DNA of 64,000 bases from Penicillium oxalicum (lineage: Eukaryota; Ascomycota; Eurotiomycetes; Eurotiales; Aspergillaceae): assembly GCF_001723175.1 (NCBI RefSeq), contig NC_064657.1, forward strand, positions 1,550,001 through 1,614,000. Reading direction: 5' to 3'. Below the pieces are notes generated by a model that was not told the origin of the DNA, did not search any database, and saw only the letters and a program-made list of their open reading frames with translations. Numbering within the stretch: the stretch's first letter is position 1; each line of letters starts with the position of its first letter. Positions 1 to 15,300 of this stretch are shown here, one piece after another. Position numbers and translations under genes: made by a program.

Positions 1-1271
1 GAAACGAGAAAAAAGGAAATAGACAGGTAACCAGCCTGTCCGCAAGCCACTTGAACCGCATTATCCCCAGACTACGAACAAAGTCTGTTAGTCTTCGGCC
101 GAGTCGTGGACATATCAATCCAGGTCATGAATCCTCGGCTAAAATACTGAAAAGCGAGTAGGCTTTCTCTCGGACAACTCGGCGTTTGGGAATCTACACG
201 TTGTCAACTTTTGTGGATATCGATGTTTGTGGCACCTCGGATCCCAAGGGAATGGTACATGCGCCTTGTTTTATGCGTCGAGGATTCATTTCGATGCATG
301 TGTGACTGGGCTCAGCAGGTAAGGGATGGGCTTGGGTCTTGAAATCCCGACTTCAATTTTGGGTAAATGGCTAGGCCTAGATGAAAGATCTGGTCTTGTT
401 TTGACTGGGGGTCTCTTTGGTAAAGCTATGGAGTTTTGGAAAGGAAGAAGAAGAGAAAGATGATGGAGGGCCATTTTTGACCTTTATTCTCCGAGGGACT
501 GCGTACTTGGTGATAATATCTTTGTTGTATTGTTTTCCCCTCTTTGTTCTGTTTGTCTTGATCTGGATTGAGATAGTTGAATGAGACAGCTAAGCAGGAT
601 AGGCGTGCTGATTTTGTGGCAATTATGTAGACAGGGGGAGCAGATTAGGAATACGAATAGATGAAACTCAAACTGTGCAGCATTGTATGGAATGGGCTTT
701 TCCATTATTTACTCTCAATTTAGACAAAAATGATTGCCAGGAAATCTGGTAATTTCTGCAGCTTCGTAGGAAGAAGCGGCTTATCTTCTCGTTGTCGACT
801 CTATGTATGCCGGGCGTATCTATCCAGTGTGTAGGTGTGTGTGACAACAAATTCACCAATATCTTGCCAGACGACATAATGTCATCGTGAAGCTCCCATC
901 TAGTACACAGGAGGTATATTTGCTCGAGAAACACATAGAGAGCATACTTGTCCCACCTTAATCTGGAATATGGTCAAAGGAATCCATCACACACGTATTT
1001 ATTGGCATGGTTCTTCTCCCGGGGGGGGGGCTTCAATCGAACCAAGGGAGACACTACAGGCACTGAGGAAATATTCAGAACAACATGTATTTTCAGTCAA
1101 CTCTTACCCAGAATTTCTCTTTTCGGTTCATCCTGAACACGGTACATACTTTGTACTCCCTTTCCAAATACCACATCCCTGTTACGAAAGTTTAGTAGTT
1201 CGGCCGTGGTCAGAATCTACAGACATCCTTCTCACGCTTATTATTTCCTCTCCAAGACGGCCGTGCATCTA

Positions 1272-1288
1272 CCCCCCCCCCCCCCCCC
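1272..1288. repeat. poly-C tract (17 C)
   Basis: Uninterrupted run of 17 C inside the desert, followed by a short CT-rich stretch. Such a run is prone to length errors in sequencing. Confidence 0.95.
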
Positions 1289-2372
1289 TCTCCCCTTGAA
1301 TGAGATACAATACGATATCTATGTATACTATAGGTTGGTCAACGGGATTACTGGAAAAGGATAATTTGAAACACCTACCGTAGGCTGTAGTTGACGTGTC
1401 TTGCCAATGACTCTCAACCTCACAAAAGCCCGAGTTTGAGGCTAAGCCAGCCGAGCCGAACCCAATGGCATGGTTCAAAGTGTCGAATACCCGACCCCTC
1501 CAGATACCGAATAAACTCCATTGAAAATGCACGATGCAACTGGTCTTTGTTCAAGAGGGGATCGAGGTGCAGATACAGGCCCGGATTGCCGGGATGGCTG
1601 GAGAAAGCTCAATGCTGGGGTTTTTGTATGATCCTTTCAATGGATCTCTACCGATTGCTCGGCAGATGTCCCTTATACTTGGTCCCTACACTTCGCGGTA
1701 TCTCCTGATATTTAAGGTAGTAATCGACTGATAGAGATGTGGTCATCCACAGGCTTTACCATCGACAGCACATCGACAGCACGGATGCGAGCAAACCCGA
1801 GGACAACCCTCTCATACCTTTTCAGAGATTGTCCGACAGGCTTGAGACTGGAGTCTGCAATATGAACAGACCCGCACTATTCGATGGCGAACGAATGGTA
1901 GATCAATGAGAGAATAGTCCTCCTGATCATTGCAGACTGGTCCCCTGGTCTATCCATAATTTCTGTTATCCAACATGTATGCCTGCTCGAATGACGTGAC
2001 ATATCAAGGAGGTCGCTGGTCCGCTGAAGACAGACCTCTCTGGTGGGCGGGAATAAAGAAAGAGTCTGCAATGGATTTGTTCGGGAAACATTGTACAGGA
2101 CTTTGAGCACACTGGACTCCCGCAATGATCCTACTGAGACTCTTGACCTTTCTAGCGCCGATACGGAAATTTGATCGACATTCAAAGAGTGGAGTACCCA
2201 GTCCAGTGGGACAGGTGCACCTTGAACCTGAAGGTTCTCAAGCGGAGACCCTCATCCAAATGTGACACATCAAGTTGGACATGTCGAACCCATCGTCCAT
2301 CACCTGCCACTTTCGTACTCTCATGCCCGTCCCCGTGGGTTGATCCTGAAGGTCTTGCGCCCCGCCTACTCA

Positions 2373-2392
2373 CTCTCTCTCTCTCTCTCTCT
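2373..2392. repeat. (CT)10 microsatellite
   Basis: Perfect CT dinucleotide repeat in the left desert. Confidence 0.95.
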
Positions 2393-5300
2393 TCGTCTCT
2401 AGTATGTTCAATGGTCCCACAACTTTCCATACCCTTTGATCTGGCGCAGGATCCACCCCGAGAGTCTCCCGAGATCCTTGTGCTTGATTCCAGGATCTCT
2501 GATGCTGCCGATCACCGAGGTCCGAACATCCAGAGAGCGCGCGAGGTTGGCTTCTGAACATTTTTCCGCACAGATAAGCATAAGGTTGAGTTCACGTCAA
2601 CAAGCCATCCGCAGAAATGAGGCACGGGTCGGGCGCGGCTTAAAGGGCCCCCGAAAGCGCCAGGTTGGTTGGTCGACTACCTATCTTTTTCCTTGCCGGT
2701 GAAATGGAGAAGAACTTTCTGGGATAATTGTCCAAATTGTCAATCTCTCAAGTATGTCATGGATCTTGCTCGCTTGTGACGGGGGAGAGAAAAGAGGAAC
2801 TCTAGTCCTTGTTCCTTTTTCTTTGGTAGAGGTTTTTTTTTTCTCCTTTTCACCAGTTGGCTATGTTGGAAATCTCTTGCGGAGCATGATGTAGTGGAAA
2901 TCACCCAGATCAAAGAGTGTAGTACACTCTTTTTTGAGAGGGCTGACCGATAAAAGCTCAATTTTACCGGCGGGTCTCTCTCCAAAGGCAGTCCGGTGAT
3001 GATCGTTGTTCTTGTTGGACCGTAAATAGAAACAGATGGGGCAATCCGACTGTCTGGATGGAACCTTTCGGATGGAAGACAGGAAACACAACAAATCCAA
3101 CCGCGCCTATTGATCTCAAATGCAAACCCTGTTCTCTTGGAACAGAAACCACTCTCGTCTTGCTCTAGGTTTTAGGTTTTTTTTTACCGTCCAATCAGCA
3201 ATTTCGCGGTAGTGGCTCCATGCCTCACTCGAAGGACATCCCAAATAGTACCCGTCCTGAGCTGGTCGGTCTCGAGCGTCGAATGACTCTTGGAGTTGAG
3301 GCGTCCACGCGGGTGCCGTGCACCCTCTTTTGCACATCAGCACGTACGAAGAAGACGTAAACAAAAAAAGAAAAGAAAAAAAACTCATCTGCATCTCCAA
3401 CAGGGGACGACTTCAAGCACCTGTGGAACATGTCCCGCACCCTCCACCTCTACTACCCGACATGATCAACATGGAAACATTTGTTGACCTCGGAGGTGTT
3501 CGGTCACCGATGACTTCACAAGGTAGGAAATGCGCTCGGTCACCCACAAGTGGACATTGCCCCTGCATGCGTGATAGGACGAGATGGATTGCGTTGAGAG
3601 ACTTTGACATCGTGACTCCACCCCCATTCCTCTATTTTTCCCTAGAGGAAGATGGAGACCTGAAAGCGGTGGTGATATTTTCCCCTCGTGAATGACGATC
3701 ATCCTGTCAGGAGTTCTTTAATGCCTACTTTGGTAACGATGCTCGATGGTGTTTTTTGGGGGGGTACTTTTGGACTGCTCGGGTGATGCGATCGACCGAC
3801 GGTGGAGTATTTGGAGTGGGGACTCGAGAGGTCGAGATGGCAATGTTTCTCCATGTCCATCCGTGTATCCTGTCGACGGCAGATGCGGGCCTGGACGTGA
3901 AACCTTAACCAGAAACTGTACTCGGGAGATGGCGAAATGCTTGGGTTTGATGGGGATGGTGATGGGTGTTGGTGCTGTCTCATGGGTACAAGCTCATGGG
4001 CGTCTGAATTAGGGACACTCGAGAAGCAATCTCGTGGTTCCTGAAGCGTAGCTGGACAAGGCTCCCCATTGATCTGATCTGGGATACTATGGTCACTTGC
4101 TTCTGATGTACTGGGGATTCATACAGGACTATTTGGAGACCCCCGGTACACCAGTGCAGAGTCTAATATGTGAGCAGCCACAAGAGTTGCCGTGGATTTC
4201 CGCGCTTGAAGATCATGCAACGCCAAGACAATTCCGATGCGCACAGCAACAACCGTCGTTGACTATTGGCAAGGTACAAGTCTCATCATCCGACCGAGAA
4301 AATACCTCGAGGATCATTTATGCATTAACTCAGCGAGTCTCCAGAACACGGTCACTTACCCATGTATGTCAATCCTCAATCCTTGGCATATAGCGCCCAA
4401 GCTCGTGTAAGTGTGTATACCTCCCAAAATACCCCCCCTTTTTAAACAGGAGACGGTCATCCAAATCCACACCGAGAACCAGTTAAGATCGGAACCTTGA
4501 AAAGTGATGCGCTCCATGTAGCCTTGTCCGATCCACCAGTCCAGTGTCACTCTTTCCCGGCTAGACTGGAAGCCCAGCAGATGATGTGGATATCAAGTTC
4601 ATTCAACTGGAGGTGCTGCATGCCTTTTTTTTTTCTTTCCCCCTGCCCATTTTGGTAGCGGGATCGGACCGCGACCCCAGGATTTTGTCTGCGCATTTGA
4701 TCTTCGCCCCCTCCCTTTTTATTTTTGCTTTTCCTTATTCTTGGTGGTTTCCCACGACTCCCTGACTCAAGTGGTCAATTTGGTTGTGACCCCGGGTGCA
4801 TTTGATGCACTTGACTCACACGTGAGCAGGGATCTCCCTGGTTCCTTGTGCATTATACCTGCTTAGAAATGTTTGTGGTCAACCCCCCCCCCCTCCTCCT
4901 GGCCCCTTTCTAGCAAATGCAGGGGTATAGTAGCGAAAAAGCAAACGATGTCTGAACTCGGTACACAATTCAAGTGGACCCTTCCAGTAGTAGCTTGTAT
5001 CACAATGGAACTTGACGTCCATATTTGGCACGAGGAACCGGGGGAAGAGGCAGGTGGATAAGAGATGCATATTTGATTAGATATATGTCCTCCTCGGGTG
5101 TGGAGTAGATAGAGCTAGGATACCATTGGATTTCGAACCCATGAGAGCTTACCAGGAGTATTGATGTGATTAGAAATATATTGTAACACTTTCATGAAGA
5201 GGTGAGATCAACCATAAACGACTAGAATAAAAGGCAAAAAAAAGGCTGGGGCTTGGTGATCGAGACATGCCTGCTAGGTACCCTACTTCGATATATTCCC

Positions 5301-6650
5301 CCCCCCCGGAAGATTACTAAATCCCACGAGTACCCTATACATCCACTATCCATATGTGCAAATGCAGGAAAATCATCCAAAACCACAGCCATAATCCATT
5401 TTGAATTTACCTTCCCATACTCGTTCCAAGGGGGGGGAATCCACGGTCCAAATCTAAGACGAGTGTGGATGACTGCTACAACTCCGTTCAATCTCGAGCA
5501 AGATTGGAGGAGCTTAATCCGTCTGCTCCTCAACTAGCGATGCAGATCGATCGCGCGAGGACTGAGCGCTCTTCCCGTGTCCACTGCCCAGCAAATAAGA
5601 TCTCGACTCCCGGGAAATCCAGGTTCATGCACGGACTCCTATATCATGCAACTTTAGCGAGCCCCTGGGCGTATCGGAGGTCGCTTTCATGCAGTCAATT
5701 TGTTTGAAGAGGGGCCACCGACCGAAGTGCATGATCATGTCGTGTCTTGAGAAAGAATCAAATGGATTACATGTGCAACACCAGTCCAGTCCACCCCAAT
5801 CCACTGTCCATCCTGATTCCTGGAAATGGAACCTTGTTCCATATAGATGGAGAGTCATCTGATGAGGTTCTCTGACATGGGCAATCGTATATTCCCATGC
5901 CTGTCCCGGAACGATGTACGAATGAAAACAAGCCGGTAGATCTCATCCTGCAAACATTGCCCCTCCTCCCAACCCAAGAACATGCTCGTCAAGAGCTCTG
6001 GGCGCCTTGAACATCGCTTGTCGGCTCGGGACCCGATCTGCTGTACCGTGCGTGGACGCTAAAAAAAAGAGGAATGGACAGGGAAGGGACGCATGCTATT
6101 GGTCGAATCTCCGCATTGGGGTGAAACCAAAGACGCGTCTCGCTTAATACCCCCCGACAAGAGTTAGGATGTATGTACATGGGGATGGAATCGAGAGCAT
6201 CGAAGCCACGTTGTTATATGCCGACCAGTGCGTCTTGCAGCGAGAGTGGCTTGGCTCAATATAGGAGACTACGGTCTTCTCTCTCTCTCTTTCTTTCGAG
6301 GCCATCATGCTGTATCGCGCCTCTCCTCGAGCGCTGTCGTTTACTTGGAGGAGACGGAGGCCAGATACGTTCCGCAAGTGTTGTGGATTGTTTTGAAAAG
6401 AGGAGGCGAACCTGACGTTGGCTCGGTCGCAAGGGTACATGTCGATGCAGTACTGAAGTGCAGTTCTTTTTTTTTATTGGGTGAAAATCCAATGATCACT
6501 CTTTTGACATTTCGAGGTGCTAGCTTGAGATCAGTGTGATCACCGCGGCCATGTCAAAGAGTCCGTAGATTTTTCCAATTTATACTCATCACGTCAAATT
6601 GAAGATTGAGATCATTGGACTGGCACTTGAGTAAACGTCGCAGCAAAGCC

Positions 6651-6686
6651 AAAAAAGAAAAGAAAGAAAGAAAGAAAAAAAGAAAG
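6651..6686. repeat. A-rich (GAAA)n simple repeat
   Basis: Imperfect GAAA tetranucleotide repeat within an A-rich purine tract in the left desert. Confidence 0.9.
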
Positions 6687-9600
6687 ACACAAGGTTACCT
6701 CTCAGAAATCATCTCGAAAAAAAGTAGTGTTGGGGTATTTGGTGTCTGGCAGATGCAACCAGGCGAGGCAACCTTGGGTACGATTGTGAGGATTGCCGAT
6801 GCTCTCACCTTTTTTACAGAAGATAGTTCGACACAGACCTGGGCAATACTAAGTACCGTAGATATCGTGTGAATCAGAACACGAGACCCATCCAGGATGC
6901 GGTCGGCTGGTGTGAGGGTCGCAGAATCTGCCACGGTCCAGATCAGCAGAAGGAGGATGAATCATCAAATGGGCGGCAGATCCAAGAGCGGCAGAGTTTT
7001 CCACGACTCAAGTGCCGTGCCACATTCAGCGGATCATCTCCGCAGCCATCCTTTAGACACGCGTGTGCTATTAATGCATGGCTTTATTTGTGCTCGCTAT
7101 GTCCCTGAGATGATTGCTTCTGGACGAGACCAGGTCTTTTCTTTTTTTTCCCTAAGAATAAAAAATTATCTCAAAAAACCTCCCAGAGACAATACAGATC
7201 CCGAAAGAGACCGAAAGAGAATCGGAAAAAGAAAGAAACACGGTGCACGTGTGACACGCATCTTGCCCCCAGTCTGCTGATGGCTGATTTAAGAAGGTGC
7301 TCTCTAGTGTCATGGTGAGATCCCAAAGAAGCTAAATCAATATGAGGCGTGTTCAAGCGAGAGCGGACAAGGAATCGACAGGGAATATAGATTGTCCATC
7401 TTAATTAAACCGAACATCTGGGTCAATTATAGAGTGTCTCGTGGAGGCCACGTTTTTTTCATTTCCCGCCCCTCTTTTTGGATTCACTGTTTGACGCTAA
7501 AGCATGCAGCTACGCCAGGGTCAGTTGAGGACTCGACCGGGGGGGGAGGGAGAGAGAGAAAGAGACGTGTTCCCATAGTCGGGCTAGCACAAGAAAGGGG
7601 AGACTAATGTTGCTCCGCTGGGGGCCGAAAATCACTCAGACGGTGCTGCACAAATGCATTAATTGACGGTAGAATCGTTTTCGGTATATAGTACTCTCTC
7701 TCTGGCGTTAAAATGATTCAAAATTGTTGAATACGCATCAATCACGGGGTCCATTTGAATGTGAACGAGTAAGATTACTCCCTGCCGTAGTGAGGCTTCA
7801 CGGGGCTTTTTTTTCTCCCTTAAGATCTAGCCTGATTTTACTGCGTCAAAGTCGGTTGCCCTTTTTTTTCCAATTTGTGTCTCTTCGAAATCTGGAAATA
7901 GGGCATACGGACCGGAGATAGGAGCAAAGCCTCTTATGGCAAGCCAACAGAGTAGTAGATTTCTAATATCCATCCATTCACATTCAAACGGGGGCCTGGG
8001 TTCTGCCTCCTAGATCCTCATTCCGTCCGACGGGCAGTCTTCACTCAGACGGTCGGGATTGATATCTCCCCATAAAGATGGCATACTTTGTCTCATCATT
8101 TTATGCATGATCAACTTCGGTCATTTCTCGGTCCCAAGGTGGGACTCGCGTGATTTGAGGGCCAGTCCTTCAAGTGGTAGCCACATGGGGGACAAGGATG
8201 TTGAGACGAGCACTCCACGTGATTAAGCACAAAGTGGCTTGCTTGATGATCAAATCAATCCGTTTCCAACGTCCAAGTGACGAGGTACCAACTGGTGGAC
8301 AGAGCGGGCCGTCGGCTTTTGGGAAGCAGACACTCCGTTCCGGCATCTCTCAATATTCTATCAGTGCGCATCCAGCATCCCGTACAGCATGATGGACTCG
8401 ACACTCATATTACTTTTCATACAAGTGTTCACGAAGCATACATATACTCTGGAGTCGGAGAGATTCATGGAATCTTTTTCCCTCCGTGTGTTTTTCTTTC
8501 CCTCCCACTGTGAATCGAAAAGGACAGCCTTTTGCCTTTCAACGGACTATAAATCTTGCTTATCTTCGGGCAATCAGGGAGCGCTTGCCTACTTCCCAAA
8601 GGGGTCTCCCTACAAGCCAGGTCCACTTTATGATCAAAAATTGTGGATTCCCTCCCTTGGCTTGGACAATTCATGAGTCACTTTTATGCTTGCTCAACTG
8701 GAGGATTGAAGACAAAACAGCCCTTCCCCGGTGGGACTGGCAACACCGTTCAACTTTCAAGCTGATTGATCAGTTCCCATTTAGGATGTGGTAGTAGTTC
8801 CCTCGACCTCGTGGGCGCAGGCTATATCAACACATAATATATGGGTCAACCCAGATCAAGTCATTTAGTCTGCCTTGTCATGCACATTCACTTTATTTAA
8901 AGGGAGATCGCTGACAACGCTTCCATAACCAACCAGGCAGGTAGATAGCCCTAACATCCAAGTTTCAAGAACCTGGTTGGCCAAGATGCGAAAACGAAGG
9001 AGAACCAAACGGGCACACTCCGGAGAAATCCGACCATCTTGAGCATGAAAGGCATTGACCAAACTGTTGGAAATCGTGGCGGACCTGAAATGTGGAGCTT
9101 GTGTAGATCTTGGACTGTGAGAACTTTTGCATTTGTACCGATGCCATCTCCTTATTTAAATTTCTCTCTTTTCTTTTTCTCCTTCCCCCCTTATTTGATC
9201 ACCGCCTAGCAAAACTGCTCAACTGTTCATTGCTGATACAGTGCAAGACAATAGAGTGCTTCCATCCCCCCCTCTATTCTTTTGCGACGGGGCGAGGTCG
9301 GCCGTTTGAGCTTTGTGGGGTATACTCGAGCGTGAGACCTCTGACGCCACATGCACACGCATACATGTACGATTTACCATTTTTGGTCTGCGTCAGTTCA
9401 TTAATGGGCAGGAAGTACTACTAGATTGTGTAACTGGCGGTCAGGAAGATAGGATCTCTCCCTTTGGAGTTGGGGATTACATTAAAATGATCCCATGCTT
9501 AGCGCGCTTTCCCGAGGAATCGATTCTGCACAGGCGGGTTCGAGTCTGCTTGCGCTAGCGTGGGCGATTACGTTCTTTTCCAAACTCCCTCGATGGTCGA

Positions 9601-12370
9601 AAAGTACATTCCGTTCTGGGTAATATCTAAACAGATGCACCCCGTCACTCACTCTACCCCAGTTTTTGTTTAATGATGATTTACTCGGTCGAGGGGAACG
9701 GTATCAGTGGTTCCCAGACATATCGTCGATCAATCACACCAGTTCCGTGGTCCAAACAAGTCAGGTTGGGGCAAAGCTCGGGCACTTCATCGATTCATTT
9801 CCTAAACCCGGGGGAATAAAGGGGAGGAGGAGGGGCCGTGCTCTTCAGGAAATGGAAAAGTTAAACATCAGCAAGAAAGAAAGAAAAAAAAAGAAAAAAA
9901 AAAGGTGACAGGGATCTCATTCATCCATATCTGGACATTGATTTACCTCCTCTGTACTCTGCACTGCACTCCGGATGACGGTGGGTCACGGCACGGTGAC
10001 ACCATCTGCACAGCCCCCCCTTCGCCATTTCCCTAAACCCCTATATGCATGGACAGGGATCATCGAGATCCGACAAGGCTGTCTGCAAATGGAGACCTGA
10101 CATAATCCACCATCCTCCCGTCCATACACAGCCCCGAAAGAGTATGTAAGAGGGGTGGGGGAAAAAGAAAAGGGAAAAACAAAAAAGGGAAATTCATTCT
10201 GCATTGGACCACAGAAGTACTACCGAGATTGAAACACCAATCCCCATCTTGAAGGGCTTGAGCAAGGATCCTTTTGCCAGCCGAAAAAAGGACCGTGCGG
10301 TCCCGTCACAGTGGAACCCGTCCGCATTAGCGGGTCCTGGTGGGGAGTCTGTCGGTGTCGCCGATCCTATCGTATCGTTTGTTGGGTATTTTTGGACTGG
10401 CCTGAATAGGTAATGTGGGGATGCCTAGACTGCCTTAATCCAGATTCATGCGGTGTTTATCTTCTGCCCGTTCGGGGAATCATTTCATCTCGGGAAAATG
10501 GTGGTCAAGCAGAATGGCTGGATATACATGGCTGTGAGTCGTGAACATAACCGCAACGGTACTCTATCCAAATCGTCAACATGATGGTGAGATGGTCAAG
10601 GGCCCTCGTGCGGTCGTGGCACCGTAAGAATCAGATCGGGGATTCTCGAGGAGCGGACAGCCGTCGTACAAAGACGAGTATCACAGAGTCGAGCGCGCAA
10701 GCTAAGCACTACCATGAGAAATGAGTGGTATGTCTTGTCTGGTTCGTCCTCACCTTGAAGGATCGACTACTGGCTATCGACTCGTAGTTAACGCGAATCT
10801 TTGCCATATACTTCTTATAACGTGACTGTCACGCATTCCCGATCCAGTGGTAAGAGCTAATATGAGACATGGGGGGAATCTGACGGTGCACCCTAATCAT
10901 CCTTCTTGCCTTGCACAGCCCTACGACAACCCCAGACCTGTGAACAATGGCCCGCCTCCCCCCTGCTCGACCAGGTTCTGGTAAGTCGGTTCTCGATTCT
11001 TATTGGAGCACGGAGAATGTCACTAGTGACGCCCGAGCCTCATGAAGGAAGAAAAGCCCACTTCCTCTGACTTTCTCGCATCCTGCATCGAGCGACTGCC
11101 CGGGGTATGAAGTTGCCTCTGCATTTGTCATCAGGTTGCCGCTGATGCCGATGCTGACTGTCAGCCCTACGTTATGTTTCAGAATGGTAAATGGTTGTGC
11201 ATTGACTTGAAAGGGGGGGAGAAGGGTCGACGAGAGGCGAACAGAACTCACCGAGAGAGCCAAGAGGCCTGAATTGAGCCCATGGCTCATGCTGTCAGCA
11301 CGGCTCACGTTCGATGGCCCCTCCTAACCCGTGGCCACGAGGGTCGTTCGCAACAAAACCCGCTTGCGGTAATGGTAAATCCAAAAGAGTTGACAGGGGA
11401 AGTGGCTTCTGGGCCGTGACGTCCCACGATGGACGGGTCCCGACATCCGCTGGCAGGATTTTAGTACAACCTGAGGAGGCGCATGTCAAGATGGGGCGAG
11501 AAAAGTCGTTGCGTGCAGGGCAGACCGTTTTCTTCTTTTGGCTGATTCTGCGAGCCGTTCGCACTGGTGGTCCTTTTTGAGGAGAGGGGAGGGAGATTTT
11601 TTTTCCCCATTTACTTCCCAATGGAAAAAATCTGGCTGTATATGTCGAGGTGATGAGCGCAACGTAGTAAACTGTCCAAATGTGAAATTGTCAAGACACG
11701 ATCACCAGAGATCCAAAAAAGGGTCTTGACTTGATTTCCGGCCAGACTGGAATAAACTTATCATGTCATGCAGACGTCAGGAGGCTCTGCAGTGGCCTCA
11801 AGGAGCCTAGGTGCTGCGCCCTTGAACAGATGAGGCTATAGCGCGTGCTGTCAGAGCCTCACCACCAAAAACGGCCATCGAAAAATGGCATAATGCCAAC
11901 GTCAAGCTCGATGGTAAGGCTATTGCGGCTCGTTGAGGTTGAGTATATTCCATGCAGCTCACTAAACAAGTCCCGAGACGCCTGCATGAGCCTAGTTGGC
12001 CAAGGTTCGCGACGTGACGACCGTCATGCCGGAGTCGCCGAGGGCACTTACAGATCAGTCCGATTCCGACCTGAAAGTGCCTTCATCCACCCAGCGGTGA
12101 AGAGAACACCCAGCTGCGCCTCAACTAACGAATTTGACCAATGAGAAGAAAGGGTCTTATGGAATTTGCAAAATGATTGGCTCGGGTGGGAGCCATCTGT
12201 GGCTGAGGCTTGTTTTCCCACCGCCCAACCTGTTGCGGGCGCGCTTTGCTCACCGACCGCGACGCCCAGAGCCAGACAAGGTCCAGTCACGGGCTCCCCG
12301 AGATTTCACTCCTGCGCTTCAATCTTCTACGCTAGGGAGCACCTTGCATGAGCCTCGTTGAGAGGAAGTG

Positions 12371-12391
12371 GAGAGAGAGAGAGAGAGAGAG
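12371..12391. repeat. (GA)10 microsatellite
   Basis: Perfect GA dinucleotide repeat in the left desert. Confidence 0.95.
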
Positions 12392-15300
12392 GGTGTGACG
12401 CTTATCCCCATTGAGCCATCAAGCTACCCAGATGAGGGCTCTTGGTGGACCACTTCAGTGAATTAGCTCATGACCTGGATAAGCCTCACTCGCTTAATCT
12501 AGGCCCTTTTGCTGGATGGATCACCATGAGAATAGAAGGCAAGATAGACGACCGACGGCTTGGCTTTCACCTATCCTAGGCCTGAATTTACCGAAGGGCC
12601 CCAATACCAAGGCGTCAAGACCCGAACGAGCAAGTCCAAAAGGTCAGCACTGTCAGTTTCCGCCCCCAAATCCCGGATATGACATGGGGTGTATGTCGCA
12701 TATTGCGTATTGCATTTTACACCCTTAATTGCGAGCCTCGTGGGCAAATTGAACGTTACCGCTTGCGGGTGTTTCAGAGTTACTCTCGTGGAGAATTTGA
12801 GTTGAGAAAAAAAGATCAAAAAAAAAAGAAAAGAAAAGGAACCCTTGATCGATGCTTTCATGCTACTTGAATGTACATAGTGTACCTGCAAGTCGAGTGC
12901 CCAGTGACTGCAGTAGCGGTGCACTCACAGCAAACACAATCGATAGAATTCCCCTTGGTTCCAGTACCTGTTGGGCAGAATTCATTGGCCGCCCAACGAA
13001 CCACTTTCATAAGGCTGGTCCCACGGAGTCGCCGATAAACCTTGACGGTTCGATAAGCTTATGATGTAGAGGTGCAGGTACCTACTCCGCGGTCGGACAT
13101 TATGGTATGGCTGTCCTGTCCATCCATGATGCGGGCTTTGACGGTGCGGGTAGACGGTTGACGGGAGAGCCACAAAAAGAAACAACTGTTGTCCCGGTTG
13201 TTTTTGGTCTTCTAGGAAGCATGTTGACCATCGTAACCGCTTGGGCGCCTCTTGAACATATGCTGTGTGGGTACAAGAGTCGTCCCGTTGTAGTATGATT
13301 AGGCTGTCCTCCTTGTCACCGGGTACATTTACCCATTTTCGTGCACATCATCTGAAAGTATCGACCCGTCCTTTACGTCGACGGTCTACACATTCCAACG
13401 TTGGCCTCTGCCAGCTTCATGACCCACCGTGACCGTTATGACCCGCCCCGACCGGCGCAGACAGAGTACTGATTTCAGCACGATCGCCCAGATTGTCTCG
13501 GGAGTGACAGCGTGTGATAGAGAGCTTCCGTATACGGAACCGGCTGGATGAATGAGCGGATTCTCCGTGCCGTCGTGGAGCCATTGCTGGGAGATCGTCT
13601 CATGTCGGGGACCAAAAGGGCGTCATCACAACCTTCCCGACTGGGCTGAAGGGTGTCCGTCGCCGAGTCCTGGTGGGCCAAGAATGGTAGATGGAGAAAC
13701 CCTCGAGAGGATACCATGGACTGACCCGAGCTTGGTTTGGGAATCACTGGATGGTGGGGGACCGGGGTAAAGATTTCCAGGCTCCATCTTCCAGCGAGTG
13801 GGAAGTTTTTTGAATTCGAATTTTTGCCCTTGAAAAGGCAACGAGCCAAGACTTGTCCGAGAGGAGCACGAGCCTGACGAGACTGGAAAGGTACCAATAA
13901 CAGAGAGGACCAACCGCAGAGTGACCCATGCGGCTCCAGCTCAGAGTTCAAGTGAAACGTGTGCTGATGTGCCCCAGTCCCGTGCCAGCTATGAGTCACG
14001 GGTAAAAAATCCCCCACCGGCACGGAAGAAAGTCCCCGGGCTCCGGAATGGACTGTCGAGAATGCAAAGGCTCTCTCGGGTCGAGAAGAAGCTGCTGTCT
14101 CGGCGGATGTGGCACTCCACGCAGACATCCATCCCTCCTGCTCCTCCTTCTTCTTCGTCTCCTCCTGCGCCAGACTGACCCTCCTGGGCCTTGTCTCTAG
14201 TGGGAGAGAGACGGACGATCCGATCCGTTCCCTCGTCTTCCCAACTTTGTAGTATTCCAAATAGTTCCTGCTCAGTCGCTCATGACCCTGAGGAAAACCA
14301 GACTCTTTGAGTGGTCCTCACTGGCTCTAGCCGTTGATTCCACTTTTAGATGGCCAATCATGCGCTGTCTTTCCCAGGGAGTTCATCTCCCCTCACCCTT
14401 CATCCTAAGTCAACGATTGGATCCAGTAGAGCGGCGCTCATTTTAACTCTCACGTCTGATCTGCTGATCAACGCCCAATCATGACGCGCAAAGTCCATGT
14501 ATCGATCATACCCATGCCGGCCAAGATGAACCTACGACAAAGATGACTCCCCGTTTGGGTGATTCCCCTTGACTCAGTATGGCAGGTATATGCAGTTCAT
14601 CACTTGCAGGGAAAACGATGGACAGACCATGGTCTGCACGTGTCTTGGCCAAGTACAGCTCAGGGTCTATCCCGCACCCGCTGCATGGACTGAGAATCGA
14701 GGTGATTGCGCCATCGCCATTCGAGGCTTCCGGCATGATACGATATCAAGGTAACACTTACCAGCCAAACTTCCTCCGGCTCCTGCATCGTTGCATACAG
14801 CCGTCTATAATCATAATCTCCATGTGTGCTGCCCGTTTGACATCCGGGCCTTTCCGTCATCACCGTGTCCTACTGCTCCACCCGTCTCCAAGTGCAATCA
14901 TAGGGAGATGATCCTTTTCTGGGCGTCTCCACTTGTATAGAGATTTGATGATGGGATATCGCGCGCGTGGATACTGTATTGCAATCCACCTCCCGCTTTT
15001 GAAACTCTGTCGCGATGAGTTTGTTGTGTTCATGAGCCCCCATATCGAGAATCCAAGTTTACCCGCGGTCCGGTCCCCCGGAGTTTACACCCGCCGTTGT
15101 GGGCATCCTGCCGCAACTCCAGCTGGAGAGCAGCGCGGACAACGGAGGACACAGGGATCCCGTCACACTGACCATTACGATCGACGGAAGGAGCCTGAGG
15201 CGTTGTCTCAAACTGGAAGAGCCATCCAATCACCGCCCATTGATCCGTGTACGATCTGGCAGTATCACTGGCGACATGGGGGAGAGTTCTGTCTCAACGA

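Noticed and set aside
7630..8055. Repeated 13-mer TCACTCAGACGGT
   Set aside because: Two copies 400 bp apart without extended similarity; pairs of this length are expected by chance in a 64 kb window.
9530..9560. GGGTTCGAGTC, like a tRNA T-loop
   Set aside because: The flanking bases do not pair as a T-stem and no acceptor, D or anticodon arm is visible upstream.
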